Of a DNA stretch of 13,475 nt, positions 1-6,647 are shown one piece after another. The stretch spans positions 1 to 13,475 of the forward strand of contig VXZL01000561.1 in the NCBI GenBank assembly GCA_009845505.1, written 5' to 3'. A program made the translations under genes and the position numbers. Below the pieces are notes generated by a model. That model made no database searches, had not been told where the DNA came from, and worked only from the letters and a program-made list of their open reading frames with translations. Positions within the stretch are counted from its first letter, which is position 1. Each line of letters opens with the position of its first letter. The DNA comes from Candidatus Poribacteria bacterium. GTDB lineage: Bacteria > Poribacteria > WGA-4E > WGA-3G.

Positions 1-8
1 TACAAATT

Positions 9-15
9 AAGGAGG
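9..15 (+). promoter_or_regulatory. Ribosome binding site that fixes a TTG start
   Basis: AAGGAGG lies 7 nt before TTG at 23. The same frame has a TAA stop at 8-10, so the permease cannot start further upstream. The site supports the rare TTG codon as the true start and shows that the gene is complete in this window. Confidence 0.75.
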
Positions 16-22
16 CAAATCT

Positions 23-700
23 TTGCAGCAAAGAACACCAATTGAAGAACAGATTGATCTTCCGTTTATGGAATCACTACGGATTAGTTTTCAAAGTTTG
101 AAAATCCGTTTTGGGCGTTCGATTATTACAACCGCAGGTATTACACTGGGCATCGCATTCTTAGTTTCAGTCTGGACGAATAATGAAATCGGCCTCGCCC
201 TACAAGAGAGCGGGCGACAATCGACAATTAACACTTTTGAAGAAACAACAGAAAAAGGCATTTCCACGAAAGATATTTGGCTGATTGTTATGTCCTTGAT
301 TGTCTGTGTGGTTGGGATTGCCAATTCCATGTTGATGGCGGTCACGGAACGCTTCCGTGAAATCGGTACGATGAAATGTCTCGGCGCGTTAGACGGGTTC
401 GTGGTTCGACTCTTCTTGCTTGAGTCAGGATTCCAAGGGTTTTCGGGGGCTCTTATCGGCGCACTCGTTGGAACACTGGGAGCGGTGCTTTTGGGGCTTA
501 AAGACTATGGGTTAGATCTGTTTTTCTATTTCCCTTTACTCCCAGCGCAACCTGAAGATGGGACCCTGCGACTGGGTGTGCTCGTTGTCATCTTGTTGGG
601 ATGTTGTCTGGGTATGGTTTTGGCTGTAATCGGTTCATCGTTCCCAGCATGGCGTGCGGCAAAACTCCCACCCGCTGAGGCAATGCGGACTGAGGTATAG
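23..700 (+). CDS. Short FtsX/MacB-like ABC transporter permease
   Basis: Inner-membrane permease subunit, 225 residues, of the FtsX/MacB/LolC superfamily; these work with a LolD/MacB-type ATPase in lipoprotein or small-molecule export. Four hydrophobic segments are visible at about residues 33-51, 85-106, 127-157 and 184-206. The loop after the second carries the family motif ERFREIGTMKCLGA (109-122), and the tail PAWRAAKLPPAEAMR (208-222) is typical of the C-terminus. Only about 33 residues separate the first two helices, where MacB and LolC carry an extracytoplasmic domain of roughly 200 residues, so this is a minimal form. It begins with TTG behind a strong ribosome site and is followed by its likely ATPase gene about 100 bp later. 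The family is clear; the substrate is unknown. Confidence 0.85.
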   Translation: MQQRTPIEEQIDLPFMESLRISFQSLKIRFGRSIITTAGITLGIAFLVSVWTNNEIGLALQESGRQSTINTFEETTEKGISTKDIWLIVMSLIVCVVGIANSMLMAVTERFREIGTMKCLGALDGFVVRLFLLESGFQGFSGALIGALVGTLGAVLLGLKDYGLDLFFYFPLLPAQPEDGTLRLGVLVVILLGCCLGMVLAVIGSSFPAWRAAKLPPAEAMRTEV

Positions 701-800
701 GGACTATTCGACACGGCTCTTGTACACTGCATAGGGGAACCTGAAAATCAAATCTACAGCTCCGCTGATGATGGGACCGGAGGCGAAAAAGGAAAAGGCT

Positions 801-1529
801 ATGGCTGATATTGTTGTGAAAACTGAGGATGTCGTCAAGGAATATCGGATGGGCTCAAACGTCCTCCGTGCCTTGGATGGTATCAATATTGAGATTGAAC
901 GCGGAGAGTACGTTTCATTGATGGGACCTTCCGGTTCCGGGAAGTCAACGCTCTTTAACATGATTGGCGCGCTTGATACGCCTACGGAAGGGCAGGTTTA
1001 TATTGACGGGCAAAATATGTCCCAACTTTCACAAAGACAGATTGCGGCATTTCGTTGCCACCGGGTAGGTTATATCTTTCAGAGTTATAACCTGTTGCAT
1101 GTACGGAGCGCACATGGGAATGTAACATTACCCATGATTTTTGCAGGGCTTCCTGAGAAACAGCGCAATGAAAAAGCCGAAAAATTGCTTGACATGGTAG
1201 GGTTAGGGGATCGGATGTTTCATCTTCCTGATGAACTCTCCGGTGGACAACGGCAGCGCGTCGCCATCGCCAGAGCCCTCGCCAATGACCCAAGCATCGT
1301 CCTCGCCGATGAACCGACGGCGAATCTTGATACTGTTATCGGACGCGAAATTATTGACTTGATTAAACAGTTAAATGAGGAGCAGGGGGTTACTATAATT
1401 TCTGCTACACACGACCTGAAAATGCTTGATGTCTCTGATAGGATTGTAGACATCCGAGATGGACTCGTTGAACGCATTAGAAACCGAGACGAGATTGAAA
1501 TTGAAGTCGGTGAAGTCGGTGGGCACTAA
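801..1529 (+). CDS. ABC transporter ATP-binding protein, LolD/MacB type
   Basis: Cytoplasmic ATPase subunit of 242 residues that should power the permease encoded just upstream. The motifs are intact and in order: Walker A GPSGSGKST (42-50), Q-loop at Q94, signature LSGGQ (146-150) with RQRVAIARAL after it, Walker B IVLADE (166-171), D-loop NLD (175-177) and H-loop His at 204 in SATHD. ATG at 801 is chosen because AAGGA lies about 6 nt before it and the product begins right at the usual N-terminus. ATGs at 768 and 771 would add 10-11 residues but have no nearby ribosome site. The acidic tail (EIEIEVGEVGG) is rich in Glu. Gene order permease-ATPase on one strand suggests an operon. The substrate cannot be read from sequence. 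Confidence 0.9.
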   Translation: MADIVVKTEDVVKEYRMGSNVLRALDGINIEIERGEYVSLMGPSGSGKSTLFNMIGALDTPTEGQVYIDGQNMSQLSQRQIAAFRCHRVGYIFQSYNLLHVRSAHGNVTLPMIFAGLPEKQRNEKAEKLLDMVGLGDRMFHLPDELSGGQRQRVAIARALANDPSIVLADEPTANLDTVIGREIIDLIKQLNEEQGVTIISATHDLKMLDVSDRIVDIRDGLVERIRNRDEIEIEVGEVGGH

Positions 1530-1550
1530 CCGACACCACGAATTCCTTAG

Positions 1551-1659
1551 GACTTACGTACCTTACCGGTAGGTGCGGTTTCTAACCGCACCGGGTTTCC
1601 TCTGATTAAACATCTATGCTGTCCAAAGATAAGCATCTCATCGCGTTTTTGCGTAAGTC
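1551..1659. repeat. MITE-like palindromic spacer with 8-bp terminal inverted repeats
   Basis: GACTTACG at 1551-1558 is repeated in inverted form as CGTAAGTC at 1652-1659. Inside is a perfect 9-bp hairpin: arms GGTGCGGTT (1572-1580) and AACCGCACC (1584-1592) around the loop TCT. The element fills the gap between two convergent genes that end at 1529 and 1666, so the hairpin could also act as a two-way terminator, although no T-run follows the stem directly. I see no target-site duplication and no ORF. Confidence 0.5.
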
Positions 1660-1665
1660 GTGTTT

Positions 1666-2691
1666 CTAAGACGAGATCTCAGATAGCAAGACCGGTCGGT
1701 TTTCACGAAGCGACTTCAGCGCAGCCAATCCCATCACAACGGGTACCCGTCCATCCTTACCTGTCACTGGCGGTGGTGTCCCTTCTTGAATACACCTGAA
1801 AAACGCTTGTAGTTCCGAAAGATATGCCGCCTTATAGCGTTCCACAAAGAAGTATGGCGGTAAAGCAGCATGAGTCCCCTCCTTTCCACTAAAGGTGACA
1901 GTATCTGTCAACGGATTTGCCGCCGTAACCATTCCCTTTGATCCAAAAACTTCAACTCGCTGGTCGTAGCCGTATACAGCCTCTCTGCTGTTGTCGATGG
2001 TTGCAATAACCCCATTTTGGAAGCGTCCGATAATAACAGCGGTATCAATGTCGCCTGCCTCACCGATTTGTGGATCTACGCGGACATTTCCTGTTGCGTA
2101 GATTTCCACGACTTCATCCCCGATAAGATAGCGCGCCATATCGAAATCGTGAATCATCATGTCAAGAAAAATGCCACCGGAGACTTTGATATATTCAATC
2201 GGTGGTGGTCCCGGATCGCGACTCGTAATCCGCAAGATGTGCGGCTCACCAATCTCTCCAGAGGCAACTGCTTCTCGGACTCGCATGAAACTCGTATCAA
2301 ACCTACGCTGAAAGCCTACCTGAAACTTAACCCCTGTTTCCTCCACAATCGCCAGAGTTTCGTCAATCTCTTCCAAATCTAATGCAATCGGTTTCTCACA
2401 AAAGATGTGTTTCCGTGCTTTAGCAGCCGCTTGGCTAATTTCTACATGTGTATTGGTAGCAGACGTAATTAGCACGGCATCAATCTGCGGATCGGCTAAG
2501 AGTTCAGTGTAATTATCTACAGTCTGTGGGACATTAAACTCTTCCGCGAGACTGTTCATGCTCGGACGGTCGAGACTGCAAAGTGCCACGAGATCGGTTT
2601 CTGGTATGTCTTGCGCGAGATGTTCGATGTGTAATTTACCGATACGTCCTGTTCCGATAACGCCAACCCGAATCTTAGCGGTATTATTCAT
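1666..2691 (-). CDS. Gfo/Idh/MocA oxidoreductase, inositol 2-dehydrogenase-like
   Basis: NAD(P)-dependent sugar or polyol dehydrogenase of 341 residues, most like myo-inositol 2-dehydrogenase (IolG), which oxidises myo-inositol to scyllo-inosose in the cytoplasm. The N-terminal Rossmann fold has GTGRIG at 13-18. The family motif EKP is at 99-101 with the catalytic Lys at 100. The stretch GGIFLDMMIHDFDMARY (172-188) holds the Asp (177) and His (181) expected in the IolG active site. The block ending in YGYDQRVEVFG is also IolG-like. ATG at 2691 is chosen because AAGGAG lies 8 nt before it; an upstream ATG at 2751 has no such site and would read through the preceding gene. The start overlaps the end of the small membrane protein gene by 8 bp, implying coupled translation. 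Many Gfo/Idh proteins use other sugars, so the substrate is not settled. Confidence 0.85.
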   Translation of the reverse strand: MNNTAKIRVGVIGTGRIGKLHIEHLAQDIPETDLVALCSLDRPSMNSLAEEFNVPQTVDNYTELLADPQIDAVLITSATNTHVEISQAAAKARKHIFCEKPIALDLEEIDETLAIVEETGVKFQVGFQRRFDTSFMRVREAVASGEIGEPHILRITSRDPGPPPIEYIKVSGGIFLDMMIHDFDMARYLIGDEVVEIYATGNVRVDPQIGEAGDIDTAVIIGRFQNGVIATIDNSREAVYGYDQRVEVFGSKGMVTAANPLTDTVTFSGKEGTHAALPPYFFVERYKAAYLSELQAFFRCIQEGTPPPVTGKDGRVPVVMGLAALKSLRENRPVLLSEISS

Positions 2692-2929
2692 CAGCATTTC
2701 TCCTTGCTTTGGGACGTATAAATGGCAGCATTCGGCGTAAAAATGATTCAATACGGGTAATTAACAAAATGTACACGGCACCTGACAAGAGCACCGTAGC
2801 GATTGTCGAAATTCGTTGCGATAAACCGAGATATAATAGTATTGGATAACACGTCATTAGAGGGATCGTTATCAATACCAAGCCGATTAACCGAAGTGTT
2901 TTTTCTTTAATCAATTCCACCACGTTCAT
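2684..2929 (-). CDS. Small two-helix membrane protein of unknown function
   Basis: I do not recognise this family. ATG at 2929 gives 81 residues; a TTG at 2965 would give 93. Two hydrophobic stretches are visible, LIGLVLITIPLMTCYPILLYL and ISTIATVLLSGAVYILLI, followed by a basic tail (RIESFLRRMLPFIRPKARR) that should lie on the cytoplasmic side. Its stop overlaps the start of the IolG-like gene by 8 bp (ATGAATAA), a strong sign of a real, co-translated gene. Neither start has a good ribosome site, so the N-terminus is uncertain. It could be a small partner or anchor protein, but the sequence does not show a function. Confidence 0.6.
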   Translation of the reverse strand: MNVVELIKEKTLRLIGLVLITIPLMTCYPILLYLGLSQRISTIATVLLSGAVYILLITRIESFLRRMLPFIRPKARRNADE

Positions 2930-3030
2930 CTTTGGGATTTTTTCTCGCTCCGAGTCAGTCCGCAATGCTTAAGTTTCGTACAATCTACCAGTAGACTGCT
3001 GTTAAATTAGACGCAATTGTGCGATGTAAG

Positions 3031-3747
3031 TCATTCACCAAGGGTGTTTTCATGTCCCTCATCAAGAGCTACGTTAAGTTCGCATAGTTTCACGGCTACA
3101 GATGTTATTAAAGCATCGGGATCAGATCTATTCCACTTCAGATAGACGAAGAGGGTTTCAAGGCATATTTGCGTCAATTGACAGCCTAATCTTGGATCGG
3201 GTTTACCGGGACTCAAGTCCGGTGCGTAGGAGTCGCCTTTTTGCGTAAGGTAATATGAGCGGATATCATGCCACTCTCTATGAATGCAATCGGGGCCTTC
3301 CGGTGTGAGTAGATGCTTTTTAACTTTACCTTCCAGTTCTCGAAACATCTTTTGCTCGGATGGATACGAATCCGAAATGGAACTATAGTCGAACTGCTCG
3401 CTTGACATGATAAGAGCCTCCATGTTTCGCGCAACTTCAAGGATAGGAGCGGAAAAGAGGCGGGTGAGTTCAGGTTGGCCCCCACAAATCTGGATAAGCG
3501 CGCCTTCATATAATTTCGTGAGTTGCACCATATATCCCACAATTATTGCCTGGGGCTTGGCGTACCCTGTGTTAGCTGTTTCTGCATCCGGTGCTGCAGC
3601 AACACCTACCCTGAGCAGGTACAAACACCGGTTCATAACTTCTACAACGAATCTCATGAGCTCAGCGTTCGTCTTGGATTCAGCCGGCGGCGAATTGAAC
3701 TCAATCCATGCTTCCATATTTGTAAGTTTCCGAATGATTTTATCCAT
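3031..3747 (-). CDS. Hypothetical alpha-helical protein
   Basis: I do not recognise this protein with confidence. It has no signal peptide or membrane helix and looks mostly alpha-helical, with conserved-looking stretches such as YAKPQAIIVGYMVQLTKLYEG and CIHREWHDIRSYYLTQKG, and a C-terminal helix QLTQICLETLFVYLKW. The overall look recalls DUF5677/HEPN-like helical proteins, but this is a weak impression. ATG at 3747 has AGAGGG about 5 nt upstream and gives 238 residues. TTG at 3807 would give 258 residues and overlap the DUF4926 stop by 4 bp (TTGA), so coupled translation from there is also possible. It sits third after DUF6883 and DUF4926 genes and may belong to the same transcript. Confidence 0.6.
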   Translation of the reverse strand: MDKIIRKLTNMEAWIEFNSPPAESKTNAELMRFVVEVMNRCLYLLRVGVAAAPDAETANTGYAKPQAIIVGYMVQLTKLYEGALIQICGGQPELTRLFSAPILEVARNMEALIMSSEQFDYSSISDSYPSEQKMFRELEGKVKKHLLTPEGPDCIHREWHDIRSYYLTQKGDSYAPDLSPGKPDPRLGCQLTQICLETLFVYLKWNRSDPDALITSVAVKLCELNVALDEGHENTLGE

Positions 3748-3803
3748 ATAGCCCTCTACGATGGTTGATTTCAATCTGCGTGAGGCATTGACCAGAGCAA
3801 AAC

Positions 3804-4130
3804 TCAATCCGCGATGAGTTGTGCAGGGGTAGAGTCAACCTGTGCCCGCATCGGTTCATGGTGGAGAACCATCAGTTGTGAGGCGCGAAACCCGAGGGAT
3901 TCGTAAGTGCGACCCTCACGATCACTAAATTCAACTTCAAAAGCATCACCGTTTGACAGTATCTCAACGACTGTACCAACTTGCCCACGCCACAGATTGA
4001 ATTCGGGCAAATCCTGTGTGAGTGCTACGACATCAAAAAGTTTAATTTTCTTCTTAACGTTCTCTTGTTTTAGATGGTAATCAGGCAAACTTCCTATGTT
4101 CACAGCGTCCGCAAAAAATTTGGTTTTCAC
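3804..4130 (-). CDS. DUF4926 domain protein
   Basis: Small protein of 108 residues. Residues about 29-91 match the DUF4926 pattern: IKLFDVVALTQDLPE, then LWRGQVGTVVEI, a short acidic FEVEFSD strand, and a closing LGFRASQLMVL. This fold is expected to be a small beta-barrel of SH3/KOW type. The first 28 residues are an extension outside the domain. Translation starts at GTG 4130 behind GGAGGA about 8 nt upstream. The gene follows the DUF6883 gene by 19 bp. As I recall, DUF4926 and DUF6883 genes are often neighbours in bacteria, which suggests that they work as a pair; no biochemical role is known to me. Confidence 0.75.
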   Translation of the reverse strand: MKTKFFADAVNIGSLPDYHLKQENVKKKIKLFDVVALTQDLPEFNLWRGQVGTVVEILSNGDAFEVEFSDREGRTYESLGFRASQLMVLHHEPMRAQVDSTPAQLIAD

Positions 4131-4149
4131 AGTCTATTTCCTCCGAGTG

Positions 4150-4482
4150 TTACAATGGATAAGCGGTTAGCAATCTTGGAACATCTGAATTTGGATCAAT
4201 AATCCAGCCACTCCTAATTATCGCGTGTCTGGCTTTCCAAGTCAGCGGAAAATCAATTCTATAGCGTTGCCCATAGATGTCCTGTCGTCCTACTTGCGCC
4301 TCGCTTGTTTTGACTGCTTGTAACAAAATGTCGCGTAGGGCATCAGCATCATCAACAGTTATACCGAGTGCTACATAAAATAGATGTGCTTTATGTTTAC
4401 CCGTATCATTCTGAGAGTTGAGGCAGTAATCCCGCAATTTGCGAATGTCCACGATAGCACGTTCTGCATTCGGTATTTTCAT
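4150..4482 (-). CDS. DUF6883 domain protein
   Basis: Protein of 110 residues made up of a single DUF6883 domain. Visible blocks are KLRDYCLN (15-22), GKHKAHLF (28-35), the acidic helix VDDADALRDILLQAV (43-57), GQRYRIDF (71-78), IIRSGWII (88-95) and PRLLTAY (102-108). The function is unknown. The conserved GKHKA with His 30 and Lys 31 and the late Arg residues could be an active or binding site, but that is inference. Domains of this kind can stand alone beside DUF4926, as here, or occur at the end of larger proteins. ATG at 4482 has no clear ribosome site. It is the first gene of the minus-strand run and faces the M42 gene across a 150-bp divergent promoter region. Confidence 0.75.
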   Translation of the reverse strand: MKIPNAERAIVDIRKLRDYCLNSQNDTGKHKAHLFYVALGITVDDADALRDILLQAVKTSEAQVGRQDIYGQRYRIDFPLTWKARHAIIRSGWIIDPNSDVPRLLTAYPL

Positions 4483-4567
4483 GAAATTTGTTGTATAATG
4501 CCTACTAATTTCGTGTGAATATTAGAGTCTTTCTATATCTATTGTGCTTTTCGTAAGGCATTAAAAG

Positions 4568-4596
4568 TTGTCACAAAACATTAACCCTGCTATAAT
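4568..4596 (+). promoter_or_regulatory. Sigma70-type promoter for the M42 peptidase gene
   Basis: A -35 box TTGTCA (4568-4573) and a perfect -10 box TATAAT (4591-4596) are separated by 17 bp. Transcription should start near 4603, leaving a leader of about 33 nt before ATG 4636. It lies in an AT-rich divergent region between the DUF6883 gene and the M42 gene. I see no convincing operator. Confidence 0.75.
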
Positions 4597-4635
4597 ATTA
4601 CGAAATTATAGCACAATTGCCAAAGGAATGCAATA

Positions 4636-5706
4636 ATGGCTGAAACCTCAATTGAACTACTCAAATCATTGACACAGGCGGACGGAATCCCTGGTTACGA
4701 AACAGAAGTACGCGAGATTTTTCGAGAGGCGGTTTCCGATGTCGGTCCAATCGAAACCGACAAATTAGGAAGTATCTTCTGCACGCACACAGGCAATGCG
4801 GAACACCCTCGAATTCTGCTGGATTCTCATTTAGACGAGATCGGCTTTGTTGTGCAAAGCGTTACAGATGACGGATTCGTCAAGTTTCTACCACTCGGCG
4901 GATGGTGGGCACATACACTTTTAGCGCAACGCGTCACTATTACAACGAAGGTGGGTAAAGTGCCGGGAGTGGTCGGGTCTACACCACCGCATTTACTCTC
5001 AAGGTCGCGCGATAAAGTCTTAGACATGAAAGACCTTTTTATTGATATAGGGGCGGAGAATGAAGAGCAAGCGGCTGAAGAGTTTGGGGTGCTACCGGGC
5101 TGTCCGATCGCACCTTACGGACCTTTTATGCCCTTGAAAAATAGCAAATTATTTTCTGCGAAAGCGTTTGATAATCGCGTCGGTGTTGCGATCGTTATTG
5201 AAGCACTTTTGAGGCTTGATGAACATCCGAACACCGTTATTGGCGCAGGAAGTGTGCAAGAAGAAGTCGGCTTGCGAGGGGCAAGGACGGTCGCGGCAAG
5301 TGTGGAACCCGATCTCGCAATCGTTCTTGAAGGCCCTCCTGCTGACGATACCCCGGGATTAAGCGTCGGTGCCTCACAAGGGAAACTCGGTGGTGGTGTG
5401 CAAATTCGGATCATTGATTCTTCAATGATTGTTAATCCGAAGTTGGCAGATTTTGTGATTGAGACGGCAAAGCGACACGAAATCCCGTATCAACTTGGAG
5501 TGCGTCAGTCCGGTGGGACAGACGGTGGCGCGATCCATCAATCCGGCAGAGGTGTACCATCCGTCGTGCTCGGTGTGCCGTCACGTTATATCCATAGCCA
5601 TGTCTCGATTATTAACATCGATGACTACACCGCAGCGTTGGAATTGACGATGCATCTTGTACGTGAAATTGATACATCCGTTTCGGAGGGATTTCTGTTC
5701 GGTTAG
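4636..5706 (+). CDS. M42 family metallopeptidase (glutamyl-aminopeptidase-like)
   Basis: Cytoplasmic di-metal aminopeptidase of 356 residues. M42 (TET-type) enzymes form large hollow dodecamers and trim peptides left by proteolysis. Expected metal and catalytic residues are present: His65 and Asp67 in SHLDEIG, Asp179 in AFDNR (bridging), Glu209 (general base) and Glu210 in EEVGLRG, Glu232 in VLEGPPADDTPG, and His320 in RYIHSH. Position 232 is Glu where well-studied members have Asp, still a possible zinc ligand. The length is normal for the family and the start has AAGGA 8-10 nt upstream. A sigma70 promoter precedes it. The next gene follows 40 bp later on the same strand and may be co-transcribed. 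Family members differ in substrate preference, so specificity is open. Confidence 0.9.
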   Translation: MAETSIELLKSLTQADGIPGYETEVREIFREAVSDVGPIETDKLGSIFCTHTGNAEHPRILLDSHLDEIGFVVQSVTDDGFVKFLPLGGWWAHTLLAQRVTITTKVGKVPGVVGSTPPHLLSRSRDKVLDMKDLFIDIGAENEEQAAEEFGVLPGCPIAPYGPFMPLKNSKLFSAKAFDNRVGVAIVIEALLRLDEHPNTVIGAGSVQEEVGLRGARTVAASVEPDLAIVLEGPPADDTPGLSVGASQGKLGGGVQIRIIDSSMIVNPKLADFVIETAKRHEIPYQLGVRQSGGTDGGAIHQSGRGVPSVVLGVPSRYIHSHVSIINIDDYTAALELTMHLVREIDTSVSEGFLFG

Positions 5707-5746
5707 GCGTGTTTTGTAAAGTGTTTTTTACTTGGAGGGCAAACCA

Positions 5747-6583
5747 GTGACAACCTTACCAAAAATCTCGTTTTGTAATCATCAAATCAGTAAATTAGTG
5801 ATAGGGGATAATCCAATTTACGGTTATTCTCACTTCAATCAACTCCTTTCACAGCATCAGAAGGAATACCATACGCCAGAACGGGTCGTCGCAACGCTCA
5901 AACGCGCAGAGGAAGCGGGGATTAACGGTTGGCAGAATAGTTTGACCGAGCGTTCGCTTTCTGATCTGCAGCGTTACCGAAACGAAGGCGGCACGATAAA
6001 CTGGTTCTGCCTCAGCCCGGGAGGGCTTTGGTATGATGAACCCGATGCTGTCTTTGAAGCAGCGAAACACGATCCATTTGGTATGGCACCCCACGGTGGT
6101 GGTGTTGGACAGAGATGTTTGCGCGAGAATAGGCTTGATCACCTACAAGACATCCTCAAACGGATTCGCGATACCGGAGTTTTGGTGGGTTTATCTGTAC
6201 ATAACCCCAAACTCCTGCATATCGCTGAAGATGAAGGGTGGGATATAGACTATTACATGACCGGACTCTATAATCTCCACGGCGGTGCTGAGAAGTTTAG
6301 GGAGAAATTCGGCTACGCTGCCTTGGGCGAGATTTACGCCCGAGAGGACCGCGACGAAATGTGTAAGGCGATACAGAGGACGGATAAGCCGTGTCTCGTC
6401 TTCAAAGTCTTGGCGGCAGGTAGAACAATCGGGAGTCCGCAGCAGATTCGCGAAGAGATTAAGTTTGCTTTAGAACACATTAAGCCGATTGATCCGTTAT
6501 TGCTCGGTATGTATCAGCAGTTCGGGGACCAGATTGGTCAGAATGCTCAATTAATTACGGAACTCTGTGAAGAATTAGGATAG
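5747..6583 (+). CDS. Hypothetical protein, possible TIM-barrel fold
   Basis: I do not recognise a named family. The 278-residue product has no signal peptide or membrane helix and alternates strand-like and helical pieces: KLVIGDNPIYGYSH (16-29), RVVATLKRAEEAGINGWQN, INWFCLSPGG, GMAPHGGGVGQR, VLVGLSVHNP (145-154), IDYYMTGLYNLHGG, CLVFKVLAAGR and PLLLGMYQQ. This pattern suggests a TIM-barrel enzyme like aldo/keto reductases or xylose-isomerase-like proteins. Gly-Asp-Asn at 20-22, His29, His116 and His152 are candidate active-site residues. GTG at 5747 is chosen because GGAGGGC (5734-5740) lies 6 nt before it; a TTG at 5732 in frame overlaps that ribosome site. It sits 40 bp after the M42 gene and before an aldo/keto reductase gene. 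Confidence 0.7.
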   Translation: MTTLPKISFCNHQISKLVIGDNPIYGYSHFNQLLSQHQKEYHTPERVVATLKRAEEAGINGWQNSLTERSLSDLQRYRNEGGTINWFCLSPGGLWYDEPDAVFEAAKHDPFGMAPHGGGVGQRCLRENRLDHLQDILKRIRDTGVLVGLSVHNPKLLHIAEDEGWDIDYYMTGLYNLHGGAEKFREKFGYAALGEIYAREDRDEMCKAIQRTDKPCLVFKVLAAGRTIGSPQQIREEIKFALEHIKPIDPLLLGMYQQFGDQIGQNAQLITELCEELG

Positions 6584-6589
6584 ATTGTG

Positions 6590-6623
6590 TTGTACGCCTC
6601 TCAAGTGAGGTATAATTACCTCA
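6590..6623 (+). promoter_or_regulatory. Promoter with operator-like palindrome before the aldo/keto reductase
   Basis: A perfect -10 box TATAAT (6611-6616) lies inside an inverted repeat: TGAGGTA (6606-6612) and TACCTCA (6617-6623) around TAAT. The -35 side is weak; the closest candidate, TTGTAC at 6590-6595, is only 15 bp away. A palindrome centred on the -10 box is a typical repressor site. CCTC at 6597-6600 could pair with GAGG at 6607-6610 as an alternative stem. A strong ribosome site GGAGG (6636-6640) follows, 7 nt before ATG 6648. Confidence 0.55.
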
Positions 6624-6647
6624 TTTACACGTCATGGAGGTTAAGAA

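Noticed and set aside
982..1293. Minus-strand ORF of 103 residues
   Set aside because: Lies fully inside the ATPase gene and has no recognisable domain or ribosome site.
1572..1592. tRNA or other structured RNA gene
   Set aside because: A single short hairpin with no cloverleaf and no conserved T-loop or anticodon features; nothing tRNA-like was seen elsewhere in the window by eye.
4494..4499. TATAAT on the plus strand as a second promoter
   Set aside because: No -35 box at a suitable distance upstream, and it overlaps the upstream region of the divergent gene. The promoter at 4568-4596 is far better.
5707..5733. Terminator after the M42 gene
   Set aside because: Only a 5-bp AT stem (GTAAA/TTTAC) near T-rich sequence; too weak, and the next gene follows at once.
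5732..5746. TTG start for the TIM-like protein
   Set aside because: The codon overlaps the ribosome site GGAGGGC; GTG 5747 lies at the right distance behind it.
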